In this document: positions 46,041 to 55,910 of the stretch, in pieces
Position numbering within the stretch: position 1 is the stretch's first letter
How the letters are laid out: every line of letters begins with the position of its first letter
Source: Clonostachys chloroleuca
Lineage: Eukaryota > Ascomycota > Sordariomycetes > Hypocreales > Bionectriaceae
Direction: 5' to 3'
Assembly (NCBI GenBank): GCA_037952775.1
Contig: JBANAY010000003.1
Location: forward strand, 24,490,001 to 24,554,000
DNA length: 64,000 nt
Translations under genes and position numbers: made by a program
The notes under the pieces: generated by a model
The model's input: only the letters and a program-made list of their open reading frames with translations
Database searches by the model: none
Told to the model about the DNA's origin: nothing

Positions 46041-48470
46041 GCCCGAGAAGCTGTCTGTTGCGGACGGGGTCGTCAGGTTCGGCTGACGAAGGCGTCCACG
46101 AGAGAAGGGAATCTCGGACAGAGCTATCGCGGAGTCATGACGCAGCTGTCCAAGAGGGAAAGAGAAAGTAGACTGATAACTACCACAGGCAGTCTTTTCT
46201 TTATTATGAGATAGCAGACAGGTCAGTCGGGCCCGACTGACTAGGCTGTCCGCGAGGGAAAGGGAGGTTGGACGGGGTTATCGCGTGCTTGCGATACGGC
46301 TGTCCAAGGAGGTCTGGAGAGGTGGACAGAGGGATCGTGGGTTTGCGATACAGCTGTCCAAGAGAGGGAAGGAGAGGCTGCTGTCAGCAGGTCCGAAGGG
46401 TCCGGCATTTCGGTTGTATTAGACACGGCAAGACAGCTAGCTAGGTTACCTAGCTGTTGCCACGAGAGGTGTGTCTCGTTGGATCGGTCGGGCCGGCTTC
46501 GGTTGGTCAGACTCGCTAGCAAATTGGCTGTGTTAGCTACCGAGGGTCTTCAACGAAGGCTGTTGAAAAGACAACTAGCTAGCCGGGCTAGTTTAAAATT
46601 GACGGGTTCGTCCGATCGTGTCGGCAGGGACGATTTCGCTGCTGTTAGAAGCAGTTGTTTGACGACGGGTTCATCCGGGCTGGCCGGTCCGGATGGACGC
46701 ATTCATCAAGGGAAGACGATGTGGCTGTCCAAGGAAGTCGGGTCAATTAGACAAGGTCGTCAGGGTCAGACGAAGTAGCTGTCTGCGAGGGTCAGGTCGG
46801 GCAGACAGGTTCATCGGGGTCAGACGAAGTAGCTGTCCGTGGCTCTCAGCTAGCACGGACAGAGTTATCAGGTTCAGCGAAGTAGCTGTCTGTGGCTCTT
46901 AGCTAGCCCCCAGACAACACTTTTCAAAGGAAGACGAAATGGCTGTCCGTGGCTCTCGGCTAGCACGGACAGGGTCTTCAGGTTCAGCGGTGAAGCTGTC
47001 CACTTCTAACGGCTTGTGTGGACAGGGGCTTCGTGGGTTGAAGATAGGGGTGTCTGTTGTATTCAATCCAGCCAGACAGGATTATCGGCTGCAGACCAAT
47101 TGGCTATCTGTGGGGTCGGCTTGGATGGACGGGATCGTCAGGAATCCCTGATCTAGCTGTCTGTCGTCAGGGGCTAGCCAAGACAGGTAGGTCAGGGGCT
47201 TGCGATACGGTTGTCCGTAGCCACAGGCTCGTACGGACAGGCTTATCGCGGCAGAGGAATTGGCTGTCTGACAGGGGTCGGAGCGGTCAGATATAACTCT
47301 CATCTTGAGGGATTTTCGTGATCAGGGGCAGTTTCGGGGTCAATCAGGTCCCCCGTGTTCCCGGGCTTGTGATCATGAAAGGGAACGAAAGGTCCGGGTT
47401 GATTGATCAAGTTGGTCGGGTTCATTCAGTTGAGATTGAAATAGCCGTCTTCTCGTAGGGCTCGTACGGACGGGCTATTCGTAGATGGGCGGTCAGGCTG
47501 TCCGGGCTCGAGGGCTCAGACGGACACGCTTTTCAGAGTTGACTGACTCGGCTGTCTGTGGTCGTAGGTTCGTTAGGACAGAGAGGTCGGGTCTTCGGGA
47601 TACGGCTGTCTGACGAAGGAAAGCAGGTCAGACAGGCTTTTCGTATGGGCACGAAGCTGGTATCTGCGAGGGACGGGCTAGGCAGACAGGGCCTTCGTGT
47701 TCGAGTGTTATCGCTGTCCGTAGCCGCGGGCTCGTACGGACAGTTTCTTCGTGATCCTATCCACCGAGAGAGACCGTGTGGATAGGTAGCTACCTGGCCA
47801 GGCGTTTGGGTTGCGGGATAGCTCTTGAATGGCATACATACTGCTAGATACTCTCTAGCTATGTAACAGTCGCTCCTGTTAGCCGTCCCCAAAGGTGGTT
47901 TCCAGAGGGTCCGTAGGGCTATTTAACTAGCTATTAGGTAGCTAGTTAGATCTCTAATAGCCCCTCTTCCTTGTTACTCCCTCTAGCTGCCTCTAGCTAG
48001 AGATAGCTGTCTAACGCAGGAAGGGTGGGTTAGACAGGCTCTTCGAAGGTGTACGATCCAGCTGTCCGTAGCCGCAGGCTCGTCGGGACAGAGCGGTCGG
48101 GTCTTCGCGATACGTCTGTCTGTAGCCACAAGCTCGTACGGACAGAGGGATCGCGGGCTTGCGGTAGGGCTGTCCAACCATACAGGTTGGAACAGACGCA
48201 TTCTTCGGGTTTGGCTGACCTAGCTGTCCGTAGCCGCAGGCTCGTCGGGACAGGAAGGTCAGGGATTTGCGATGAAGCTGTCCAAACCGGAAGGTTTGAA
48301 CAGACGCGCTTTTCGGGCTCTGACGATACGGCTGTCCAGGCCGGAAGGCTCACACAGACGGGCTCGTCAGATTCCTACGAAATAGCTGTCCGAAGCCGTA
48401 GCTTCGTACGGACAGCTCCTTCGTGGGCTCGCGATACAGCTGTCCGTTGAGACAGCTGTGTCACGACTAG
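46041..48470. repeat. Array of about 45 hairpin units of 53-57 nt
   Basis: Each unit has a ~30-nt hairpin A, usually CTGTCC..GGACAG, then a spacer often able to form a small hairpin B of the ATCGC..GCGAT kind. Stem examples are 46833-46862 (CTGTCCGTG/CACGGACAG), 46996-47025 (CTGTCCAC/GTGGACAG), 47714-47743 (CTGTCCGTA/TACGGACAG), 48170-48195 (CCAACC/GGTTGG extension) and 48278-48303 (CAAACC/GGTTTG extension). Stem bases change in pairs while loops vary. Starts of successive A hairpins at 46833, 46886, 46943, 46996, about 47050, 47104, 47157 and about 47210 give the period. The sequence of a unit diverges more than its structure. Confidence 0.8.
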
Positions 48471-48741
48471 CTGCCTAGCCTACTGAAAGGGGCAGCGTTG
48501 TCTGCGTGATATGACGCTCTTTAGAGGTGTTTCCAGTGCCAACAGCGTCGTTGGAGGAACAAGCAGTCTCTAAAGCAACTAGTTGAAGCTGCAGAAAGAT
48601 AACAGCGTCGTTATTCTACTCACTTCTTCTAGCCTGTAGCATAGGATTAATACTCACAGAAGGACTGCACTTTCCTGAGTATTTCGGAGATCCTATCTCT
48701 TCTTCTTAGCTGATCTGTAGCTGCCTTGCAGCACTGATCAG

Positions 48742-48916
48742 TGTTGGAAGGACTTCCTTAGCATATGCTGTTGGATAGGTTCTGTTGTATTCTGTGTATG
48801 TTCTTCTCTAGCTAGCTGACCTACGGGCCCGTGGCCCGGGGTTAAATAGAGGCTGGAGCGGTCACGTGGTTAGGCCACGTGATCGCAAGAGCCCTGACTA
48901 ACTAGCTATCCCGAGA
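48742..48916. repeat. Right terminal direct repeat (LTR-like), 175 bp
   Basis: Reads identical to 45203-45377 and is followed directly by GAAAT. Confidence 0.88.
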
Positions 48917-48921
48917 GAAAT
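48917..48921. repeat. Target-site duplication, right copy (GAAAT)
   Basis: Matches 45198-45202. Confidence 0.8.
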
Positions 48922-49406
48922 ATCTTTTGATAGGTAGATCAAATAAAATCTAAGTGACTTTAAGAAGAAGATAATAAACTAAATCTTCACTTAAATAATC
49001 GAACTTTTTTAAAAAAAAAAAAAAAAAAAAATGGTTAAAAACTTTCAAGATTAATACAAAGCTTGTGAATTCCCTAGGGTGTTCCCAGTCTTATTCGTTC
49101 GGTCGGGCAATAGATGATTCGTTCTTACACTTAGGCGGCTGCAAGAGAGTAATTATATATAGGCTATAACATCTCAGGCTGGGGGAATCTAGCGAGCTAA
49201 TCATGGTCAGGAGTGTAAGCAGCTTAGGCGGTGCTTTACTATTGGCAGAATCAGCAGAAAATATGGATATCGACAAGTGACTTTAGTCAGACAATCCGTC
49301 AAGGGTGTCATACATACTTGGCGCCTTATTATATATATCACCAACTCTTTATTGTCTTGCCAAGAACAACTGCAACAACTACTGCTCAAGTGTACCTCGC
49401 TGAAAG
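48922..49406. other. Upstream flank of the F-box gene
   Basis: AT-rich. It includes a T6A21 run at 49005-49031 and a TATATATA sequence near 49,330 about 75 nt before the F-box start codon. No gene. Confidence 0.5.
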
Positions 49407-51032
49407 ATGTCGAATGAAACGATCCTCAGCTCTCCTTTACTGAGACTACCGGGGGAAATCCAGACGCGCATCTTCTCATACCTCGAGCCCAAAGGGATTC
49501 GAAATATTCTCCTCACATGTCAGCAACTCTACCAAGTCGGCCTCCCACTCTCCGTTCATATGTTTCGCAACTACAAGTATTTGGACGATGGTGTCTATGA
49601 CAATCATGAGAAACTCACCGTCCGAACCCGCAGCCTCAAGTTTCTTCACTATATATCCATTACAAAGCCGGAGCTCGCCAGGCATGTCAAGGAATTGCTC
49701 TTCGGGCACTATCCTGCGTGGCACGATGTGGAGGTGGATACTTTGGCCAAGCCAGGACCAAATGAAATGGGCGTCTATCGCAGATTGGTCGAAGAAGCCT
49801 TCGCGCATGAATCTCATCAAGAGTATGAGAGGTACTGCATAAACTTGATAGAAGACTTGGAAAGGGGCGTCCCAGACGCAGTGAATGCGCTTATTTTGAT
49901 TGTGTGCTCACGAGTCGAGCTTCTTTGCTACGCCGAGTCGCACCAGCCGCGCCATTTGGAACGAGTCCTGCAGCTCGCAAGCCGCAACCCCCAGCCATCT
50001 CCTGCCGGTGGGCAAGAGAACAGGAAGCATCCGCTCGCAAACCTTAAACAAGTGTACCATGAGTCGCAAGACACAAAATATGGATATCTTGTTTGGCATC
50101 GCCAGGCTGCTTTGCTGTTTCAGCTCCCGAACCTCTCTACTTATGAGATTGTCATGGCTAATGGCAGCGAGGAGGGAGGACCATTCTTTGATGCATTACC
50201 GCCAAGGTCTTCAGCAGTAGAGCACATATTTTTACGCAGAAGCGCGATATCCCAGGTTCTCGTCCGTCATCTTTTCTCCCCCGTCAAACATCTCCGTTCG
50301 TTCGAATACACGAGGGGTGTATACCATATGTACGACAGTGAGATGATGCCGCGCGACCTGATGAAGGCTATTTTGCCACACGCAGAAACGCTCGAATATC
50401 TCCATGTCAATTGGGAGGATGACTGGTACAAGAATGGATGGGCTGACCAGCCAGAGAGGCTGTTCATGGGAGTCGAACTTAGAGCCATGACAGCTTTGAA
50501 AACACTGGTGACGGGAATGCAGGCACTTACAGGACTGCTTGATGCGCAGCCAGAGGATGTCTTTGGCCCGGACCTTCCCCTCGGCGTTGAAGGGGCACCA
50601 AGGCTGGTGAATTGTTTGCCTGAGAATCTAGAAGACCTTGTGATCCATGGCTGCGGCAAGGCGATCTTGGACCAAGCACAGGAATTTCTCGACGTTGTTT
50701 CCCTTGGTGAGCGCTACAAAAATCTCAGGCGGATTCGGTTTGCCTTCAACCAGGAGAACATCGACCCTCATTTAGTCCAATTCACTCATGGCTCATCCTC
50801 GGTGAAGCTCGAGGTTGTATTCCAGACCAAGGAGAATCGCATCTACGACTTAATAACTCACCTTCAAATAGGGAGCATATTCCTACCTCACATCTGTTCG
50901 CCGCTTTGGGGGCCCAAGTTTAGGGAGCAATGGCTTGCTATTCGAGGCATGGATGTGGCCAGCGCGACAGTGAATCAAGGCGTTCATGAATTGCCAGGCA
51001 TAGATTTTGATGCAGAACCCTCAGAGGATTAA
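49407..51032 (+). CDS. F-box protein, 541 aa, intronless
   Basis: Likely substrate adaptor of an SCF ubiquitin ligase. The N-terminus LLRLPGEIQTRIFSYLEPKG with ILLTCQQLYQV (residues about 11-45) is a good F-box. The rest is an LRR-like, mostly helical region common to fungal F-box proteins, with leucine-spaced segments such as LRSFEYTRGVYHMYD, LEYLHVNWEDDW and LEDLVIHGCGKAIL. It ends in an acidic tail (DFDAEPSED). Substrate unknown. It sits between the LTR-like insertion (490 bp away) and a CHAT relic downstream, in AT-rich DNA, so it may belong to a fast-turning accessory region. Confidence 0.82.
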   Translation: MSNETILSSPLLRLPGEIQTRIFSYLEPKGIRNILLTCQQLYQVGLPLSVHMFRNYKYLDDGVYDNHEKLTVRTRSLKFLHYISITKPELARHVKELLFGHYPAWHDVEVDTLAKPGPNEMGVYRRLVEEAFAHESHQEYERYCINLIEDLERGVPDAVNALILIVCSRVELLCYAESHQPRHLERVLQLASRNPQPSPAGGQENRKHPLANLKQVYHESQDTKYGYLVWHRQAALLFQLPNLSTYEIVMANGSEEGGPFFDALPPRSSAVEHIFLRRSAISQVLVRHLFSPVKHLRSFEYTRGVYHMYDSEMMPRDLMKAILPHAETLEYLHVNWEDDWYKNGWADQPERLFMGVELRAMTALKTLVTGMQALTGLLDAQPEDVFGPDLPLGVEGAPRLVNCLPENLEDLVIHGCGKAILDQAQEFLDVVSLGERYKNLRRIRFAFNQENIDPHLVQFTHGSSSVKLEVVFQTKENRIYDLITHLQIGSIFLPHICSPLWGPKFREQWLAIRGMDVASATVNQGVHELPGIDFDAEPSED

Positions 51033-51201
51033 GGTAGTAGGGGTGGAAAGCTCGACAAATCCGAAGGGAAGGGTTGAGGAATATATATCTTGAAAATTCG
51101 ACATACTTAGCAGGCAATGAGCTACTTTGGCTGCCCTCGCCATAACCTAATCCATACAATGAAGATGGTTCTAAACTGATAAGCCTGTGTTATATGGTTA
51201 A

Positions 51202-51656
51202 ATTGTAACGAGCCACCTCCTTGATAAAGCAGGAGATTTACCAAAACACTGCCTTTCTTCGTGCTCATACCAGCTTGCAGGATTTCGACACGTTGTTGGG
51301 ACACTTTGGGAAGTCAATGGTGCTATTTGTGTCGACGTAGCCAGAATTATATATGAGAATATGAGCGAGGGAGAAATGAGTGACTTGTCGGGGGCTCGAA
51401 GGCTTCATCACGCATCTCGATCGCTTCGAGATGAGTGGGCTAGAAAGTGTCAGATAATGAAAATTGGGCAGCTATGAAACGTAGTGCTACAAGTCGTACT
51501 TCACTGAGCACAGAAGCCACTGGATGTACACTTGGCTTTGAGAAGTTGTCTATTGGGTCAGAGGAGGATGCGAGGGATTCTAGAGATGCCCTTTTGGTAG
51601 AGGAAGCTGACGAGATCGTCCCACTCTGGGCTCCCTGGGTTCAATACAGGGTTTAA
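51202..51656 (+). pseudogene. Second decayed CHAT-domain fragment (extreme C-terminal part)
   Basis: Frame 51202-51477 reads YQLAGFRHVVGTLWEVN, CVDVARIIYENM and ARRLHHASRSLRDEWARK, the classic end of fungal CHAT domains. It then stops at TGA 51475. The next frame, open from 51447 to 51656, ends VPLWAPWVQYRV, comparable to the WxPYIHFG-type ending of these proteins. One frameshift near 51,450 therefore separates the two. The His and Cys motifs and all TPRs are absent; a TAA lies at 51199. It is a truncated relic, paralogous to the one at 44302. Confidence 0.7.
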
Positions 51657-52036
51657 AAGAAGGTTCAACCCGATGAGGTATCACGGGAAGACAAAGATTG
51701 AAGAGAAAGTTGTGAATGAAAGATTTAAGTTGTCGGGCTCTGGCATCTTCCATTGCTGTTGAACCTTATTTTCTTTCTCTTACGTGAATGAAAGATATTT
51801 CTAGGTATTTATCGGTAGATAATAAACGAACGATGGCTACATGAAACATAGCTGATTAAACCACTTGCCCACCCCAAGCCTGCATTTGTTCCAACATTAC
51901 AACCAACGCCTACAAAATGCATAAGCCTAGGAAAGACCTTCTAACAATAGACTATGTGAGTGATTAAAAAGCGAAAGATAATTTTGTGTAGCTTTATATA
52001 ACCTGCTGCGATCTCTAGTGGCGTTTCATGCGAACA
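51657..52036. other. Intergenic region between the CHAT relic and the kelch gene
   Basis: AT-rich, no gene; 3' flank of the kelch protein gene. Confidence 0.5.
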
Positions 52037-53972
52037 TTAAGGCCATTGTCTTCCTGATCCTAACTCAGCGCTGAGCTCACCATCGGTTGAAAGCTCTGCT
52101 CTGTACGAAAAAAGGTCGGGCTCACAGCCCGTGTCCTTGAATGGCCCTGGATCATGTCTCGAGCTTTCCATATATTTGGGAGGCTCGGTTATACTCCTTG
52201 GGGCTTCTAATTCGTTTGGGGGCTCGTGATATTGCGACAGTTCAGATATTGCTGGCTCATAGCTGCGGCGTCTTCGCGCCAAGAAAAAGAAGCCCAGGAA
52301 GCCCAAGACGATGGCACCAACAACCGAGCCAACTACGGCTCCGACGATTACTCCAGTAGACGATGACTTGGAGTTAGAAGAATTGTCTACTGGCTCGGCA
52401 GTCGGATCCGAGGTAGGCTGGGGGTTGGATTCCGTGCCACCCAGTTCTGACTTTCCGGATAGAAGATCCTTTACACCGTCGTCCCAAACGACCTTGTCCA
52501 AGCCCCTAACCACAGTAAGCACTTTTCTTAGGTAAAAACAGTATCGTTTCACTCTTCTGGGCCACTTACCCATTATTATACCATGTCATGATACTGTTGG
52601 GGGTAGTGTACTCAGCAGCATGGGCATCGTACTTGTCCTTCCACGACAACTCGATCAGGTCGAATACGGATAGCCCCTGAGGCTCAGGGTCGGCCGCTCC
52701 CCACGCGTCGGGATCGTGGATAGCCTCAGTTCCGCCAATAGAAACCAGTTGCCGCTTTCCAGCAAGAATGCATGTGCCCTGCATTCGACCAGACCGAGCC
52801 TCTTCACTTGCTTTCGTCCAAACAAAACCGGGGAGGCTCAAGATGTGCATATCCTTGTAGGTCTCGTCTTCGTCTACGTTATAACCGCCAAACACAAAGC
52901 TTGGATGCTAGGATTAGATCCGGGATACTTGACACACAGGAAAATCTTGGGCGGGTGGTTTTCCAGAGTACTCACATCTCAAACGTCCCATTGCCCTTCA
53001 CGCCAACTGCGCAGTGATCCATTCGGCCGGAAGGGATCTCGCCTGTTGTAGCTTGCTTATACCACTTCATCGTTTCCGGATCGAAGAAATGCACATTCCC
53101 AAGGTCCAAATGTCCGGCGACCTTCGGCTTCGAACTGGCAACACCACCAAGCGTCATAACCAGACCATTAGAGCCTAAGTTGGAAATATACGTAGCAGTG
53201 CCACCGTACATCCTTCCGCTTGGTGAATATGGGGCCTCGGTGTGGTTTTTCCAAGCTTTCGTGCTGAAATTGAATGACACAACACCGGGAATATCGCTGG
53301 CTAAATTTCCAGTCGCCTGGCTGTCTGTCCATCCTGAAGCGTACCCCCCAACCCAGAATCCGGCGTTGTTGGTGCTAGCAAAAGCTCCTGCTTCTGAACG
53401 GACCAGGCCCGTGAACGCGCCACTGGTGGTCTCGGTGCTCCAAGAACCAGACCCCTTATTGTCTGCAATAAACTTCCAGTACTTGTCGCGCGGTGGGCCA
53501 TTGGGGTAGGATTCTCTGCCGCCGTAAATATAGAAAGAGTTAGACGCGCTGTCGGTGAAAATGGCATGCCGCCAAAGAGTCGGGATCCCGTCGGGCTTGG
53601 GGGTCTCGTTGAAGGTTACATTTTTCGGATACCAAGACTTGGAAAGATCGAGAGAGGCAGTGATGTTAACTATACAGATTCTATTAGCAAGTTGAAGGGT
53701 CGTTCGCTGATCTCACTTACATCCATTAGAGTTTCTATAAGCAGTGAACCCCTTCTGCGATAGTTCCCCTCCATCCAGATAGAGGTAGTCATTGATGACC
53801 GTGGCTTTCTGCTCGTCAACAATCCGTGAAATTCCACATAGCTATCTTGGTTCTATCCATGGTACTTACCTTTGGTGTTCAGACGACGTAAGAAAGTGTC
53901 CGCGGATGGGATGTTATCTTGCGCCTGGCAGCCACAAAGCAGCAGCGCCAGCACCCATTTCAATTTCCGCAT
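52037..53972 (-). CDS. Kelch-type beta-propeller, single-pass membrane protein
   Basis: Exons are 53972-53870, 53804-53721, 53669-52976, 52899-52570 and 52505-52037; 559 aa, all phases consistent. A signal peptide (MRKLKWVLALLLCGCQAQ) leads into an extracellular propeller with kelch marks: IYGGRESYPNGPP, WVGGYASGW, MYGGTATYI, LGGVASSKP, FVFGGYNVDEDETYKDM and VSIGGTEA. A Ser-rich stalk is followed by one membrane segment (GVIVGAVVGSVVGAIVLGFL), the basic RRRR stop-transfer and a ~70-residue acidic, Pro-rich cytosolic tail. Such type I membrane kelch proteins are common in Pezizomycotina; ligand and role are unknown. The start at 53972 is chosen for the signal peptide; the frame is open upstream to 54131. 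Confidence 0.87.
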
Positions 53973-54103
53973 AGTAAAGGAATATATTGTAGATGTCAAG
54001 TACAAGCTTGGTGGTCTCTCTCGCGCTTCGGAGTTTTGTGTTTCTTCCATGGAGCACGTAATTAGATGAATGGGCCTGCCAAAGTTGTACCAAAAAGAGC
54101 AAG

Positions 54104-54655
54104 ATGCGGCGAGATGCTCATCACGAAGCATCTTGCTATATTAAGTTAAATGACAAGGGTGAATTTGCCGCCAAGGAAAGCTATGATCGCTTCCGCGAAA
54201 TCAGGCTCCAACCAGGCAAACACGAGAAGCTACTATTACCTCTCTCATGGTCTCTACATGTGGTTTTAGGGAATGAAAGCAACGGGAATTTTCACATCTC
54301 CAGTGCATTTGTACGTCGTTGGCCTTCGTACAATGTGCCAAGCTCGTGGGTGCTTGGGCCGAGCACATGCTGGGCTGAAAAGCAAGGGTTGGCCTCAGGG
54401 AGGCACCAGGCCTATTTGTTGCCTTCGGAGATAAGCCTGGCTGAACACATAGATCACGATAGCTTCCTCCACTTTCAAAGGTTAGAAGTCGTCTCTCCGA
54501 AGGGTCAACTGGAAGACTATTCCCACATCCTGGGTGTAAAGGCTAAAGGCAAATACTTGAATTATCGCTTCTTGGTAACTCATAAGAAGAATCTACCTTC
54601 ATCTATAATATTTTTTGTAGAAAGTCCCCCCTTCCGCAAAATGACTTGCATATAA
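54104..54655 (+). other. Open frame of 183 codons, uncertain
   Basis: The frame begins MRRDAHHEASCYIKLN and ends shortly before a T14G17 run. There are no recognised motifs and no signal peptide. It lies between the divergent kelch promoter and the SMP-30-like gene. It could be a small orphan gene or chance. Confidence 0.2.
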
Positions 54656-54664
54656 CCGAGCTCG

Positions 54665-54695
54665 TTTTTTTTTTTTTTGGGGGGGGGGGGGGGGG
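54665..54695. repeat. T14G17 homopolymer junction
   Basis: A run of 14 T followed directly by 17 G. Low complexity, and its exact length is unlikely to be reliable. Confidence 0.9.
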
Positions 54696-54866
54696 AGATA
54701 GAATCCTCGACAGTAAGCCCAAATGCAAACATCATGGATCATAACCAAGCACGAGCCTGTGACATTTGATCCATAGAGATTGACTTCATGCCATCCAGAT
54801 TGGCCGTCTCCAGTGACTACCCTTTTCTTGTCCAAAAGACTTATCTAGTAGGATTTCACTAACTCC

Positions 54867-55811
54867 TCAGTCAAGACATAACTCGACGACTTGCCCCCCA
54901 ACCGTCGTAATGTACAGCTTGGTTTTATCGTTACTAAATGTCACTGCAGTTGGCCCTTTGAGTTTGGTTCTTGAAGAACCATCGGTGACGACGGTAACAT
55001 TTCCCTCTGGTTTGATGTTAACCAGTGTTTCGGGGTGCAACGTCACATAGAAAGACCCATCTGGACCTGTAGCAAAATCGTCGATCGGCGCACTCAACGA
55101 AACCTGTGCGACCTGCTCAACATCGCCAACTTGGTTGCCCAATGCATCGATCTTGACACGCCCAAAAATTCCACGAGCAGAATTCGTGAAGTAGAGGTAA
55201 TCGCCATAAACATGGATACCGTTGGCGCCCAGAGGTTCGATAGGGTTTTCAGAAATAGTGAACAATTCGCTCCAGAAAGCAACTTCAGCAGCTCCGGTGT
55301 CCATATTGATACGGTATAGCACACCTGTTTTCGAGTCCACAGTGAGGATGATGTGCGGGTATGAGGGCAATGAGGTCATCCCATTGAGTAACCCAGCTTC
55401 TGGCATGGTTACAACAGGCTCGAGCACGGCCTTACCAGTAATATAAGGCTTGCTCAGGTCCAACTTGAAAACACGACCTGTTCCAGCCTCCCACTTGAAC
55501 TCAGAAACATTAACTACGCCAGCAGCAACAGCGTAGACGTCTGGCGCAATTTGGGAAATTCCTGTGACGCCGGTGAGTTCCGGAACCTTGACGGCAAGCT
55601 TAGGCACGGACTTATATGCGAAGGGGGTGATAGTATAGATGTGTCCATCGTGAAACGTGGTCAGCACCAGCTCTCCGTTAGGGCGAACAGCGAGGTTCTC
55701 AATAAACGTGCTGTTATTAGGGAATTCGTAAATGAGACGTGGTGGAGAAATAGCATTGGCAGCAGTTGCATAGCTAATGCTTGCGATTGCTGTGATGAAT
55801 GGCACACGCAT
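54867..55811 (-). CDS. Secreted SMP-30/gluconolactonase-like six-bladed beta-propeller
   Basis: Intronless, 314 aa, with a signal peptide of about 20 residues (ends ATAANA). The repeated propeller pattern is visible: LIYEFPNNSTFIENLAVRPNG, LTTFHDGHIYTI, TGVTGISQIAPDVYAVAAG, SYPHIILTVDSKTGVLYRI, GANGIHVYGDYLYFTNSARG, IDDFATGPDGSFYVTLH and AVTFSNDKTKLYITTVGG (each quoted only in part). This is the TolB-like/SMP-30 clan, whose fungal secreted members are mostly uncharacterised and are often found near secondary-metabolite genes. No such cluster is evident here. Metal-binding residues typical of true lactonases cannot be confirmed without alignment. Confidence 0.85.
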   Translation of the reverse strand: MRVPFITAIASISYATAANAISPPRLIYEFPNNSTFIENLAVRPNGELVLTTFHDGHIYTITPFAYKSVPKLAVKVPELTGVTGISQIAPDVYAVAAGVVNVSEFKWEAGTGRVFKLDLSKPYITGKAVLEPVVTMPEAGLLNGMTSLPSYPHIILTVDSKTGVLYRINMDTGAAEVAFWSELFTISENPIEPLGANGIHVYGDYLYFTNSARGIFGRVKIDALGNQVGDVEQVAQVSLSAPIDDFATGPDGSFYVTLHPETLVNIKPEGNVTVVTDGSSRTKLKGPTAVTFSNDKTKLYITTVGGQVVELCLD

Positions 55812-55900
55812 TGTTATTCTTGGGTAGTCTGAGGAGTGTGTTGTTGAAAGGATATACCACTATGACAGTCATGATGAGGTTTCATACCTCTACATACTTG

Positions 55901-55910
55901 TAATATATAC
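55901..55910 (-). promoter_or_regulatory. TATA box of the SMP-30-like gene
   Basis: GTATATATTA on the minus strand about 95 nt before the start codon. Confidence 0.5.

Larger units (their letters stand above)
45203..48916. mobile_element. Non-autonomous LTR-like element with an internal hairpin array
   Basis: 3714 bp bounded by two 175-bp direct repeats that read identical base for base, and by a 5-bp duplication GAAAT. The repeats start TG (TGTTGGAAGG) as LTRs do, but end GA rather than CA. The 3364-bp interior has no gag, protease, integrase or reverse-transcriptase frame. Its open frames are by-products of repeat units whose period is often divisible by three. I see no convincing polypurine tract before the right repeat (it ends ..CACTGATCAG) and cannot assign a primer-binding site. 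GC content is clearly higher than in the AT-rich flanks. The identical repeats and intact duplication suggest recent insertion. Mobilisation in trans by a related autonomous element is inferred. Confidence 0.8.

Noticed and set aside
48049..48450. Long open frames with an 18-residue-like repeat inside the LTR element (also 47533-47892, 46479-46778, 48030-48353)
   Set aside because: They occur on both strands and in shifting frames because a ~54-nt repeat period is a multiple of three. There is no start context, no recognised family, and the conserved feature is base pairing rather than protein sequence.
45203..48916. CRISPR array
   Set aside because: This is a eukaryotic context, repeats diverge in sequence, spacers are related to each other, and terminal direct repeats with a target duplication explain the structure better.
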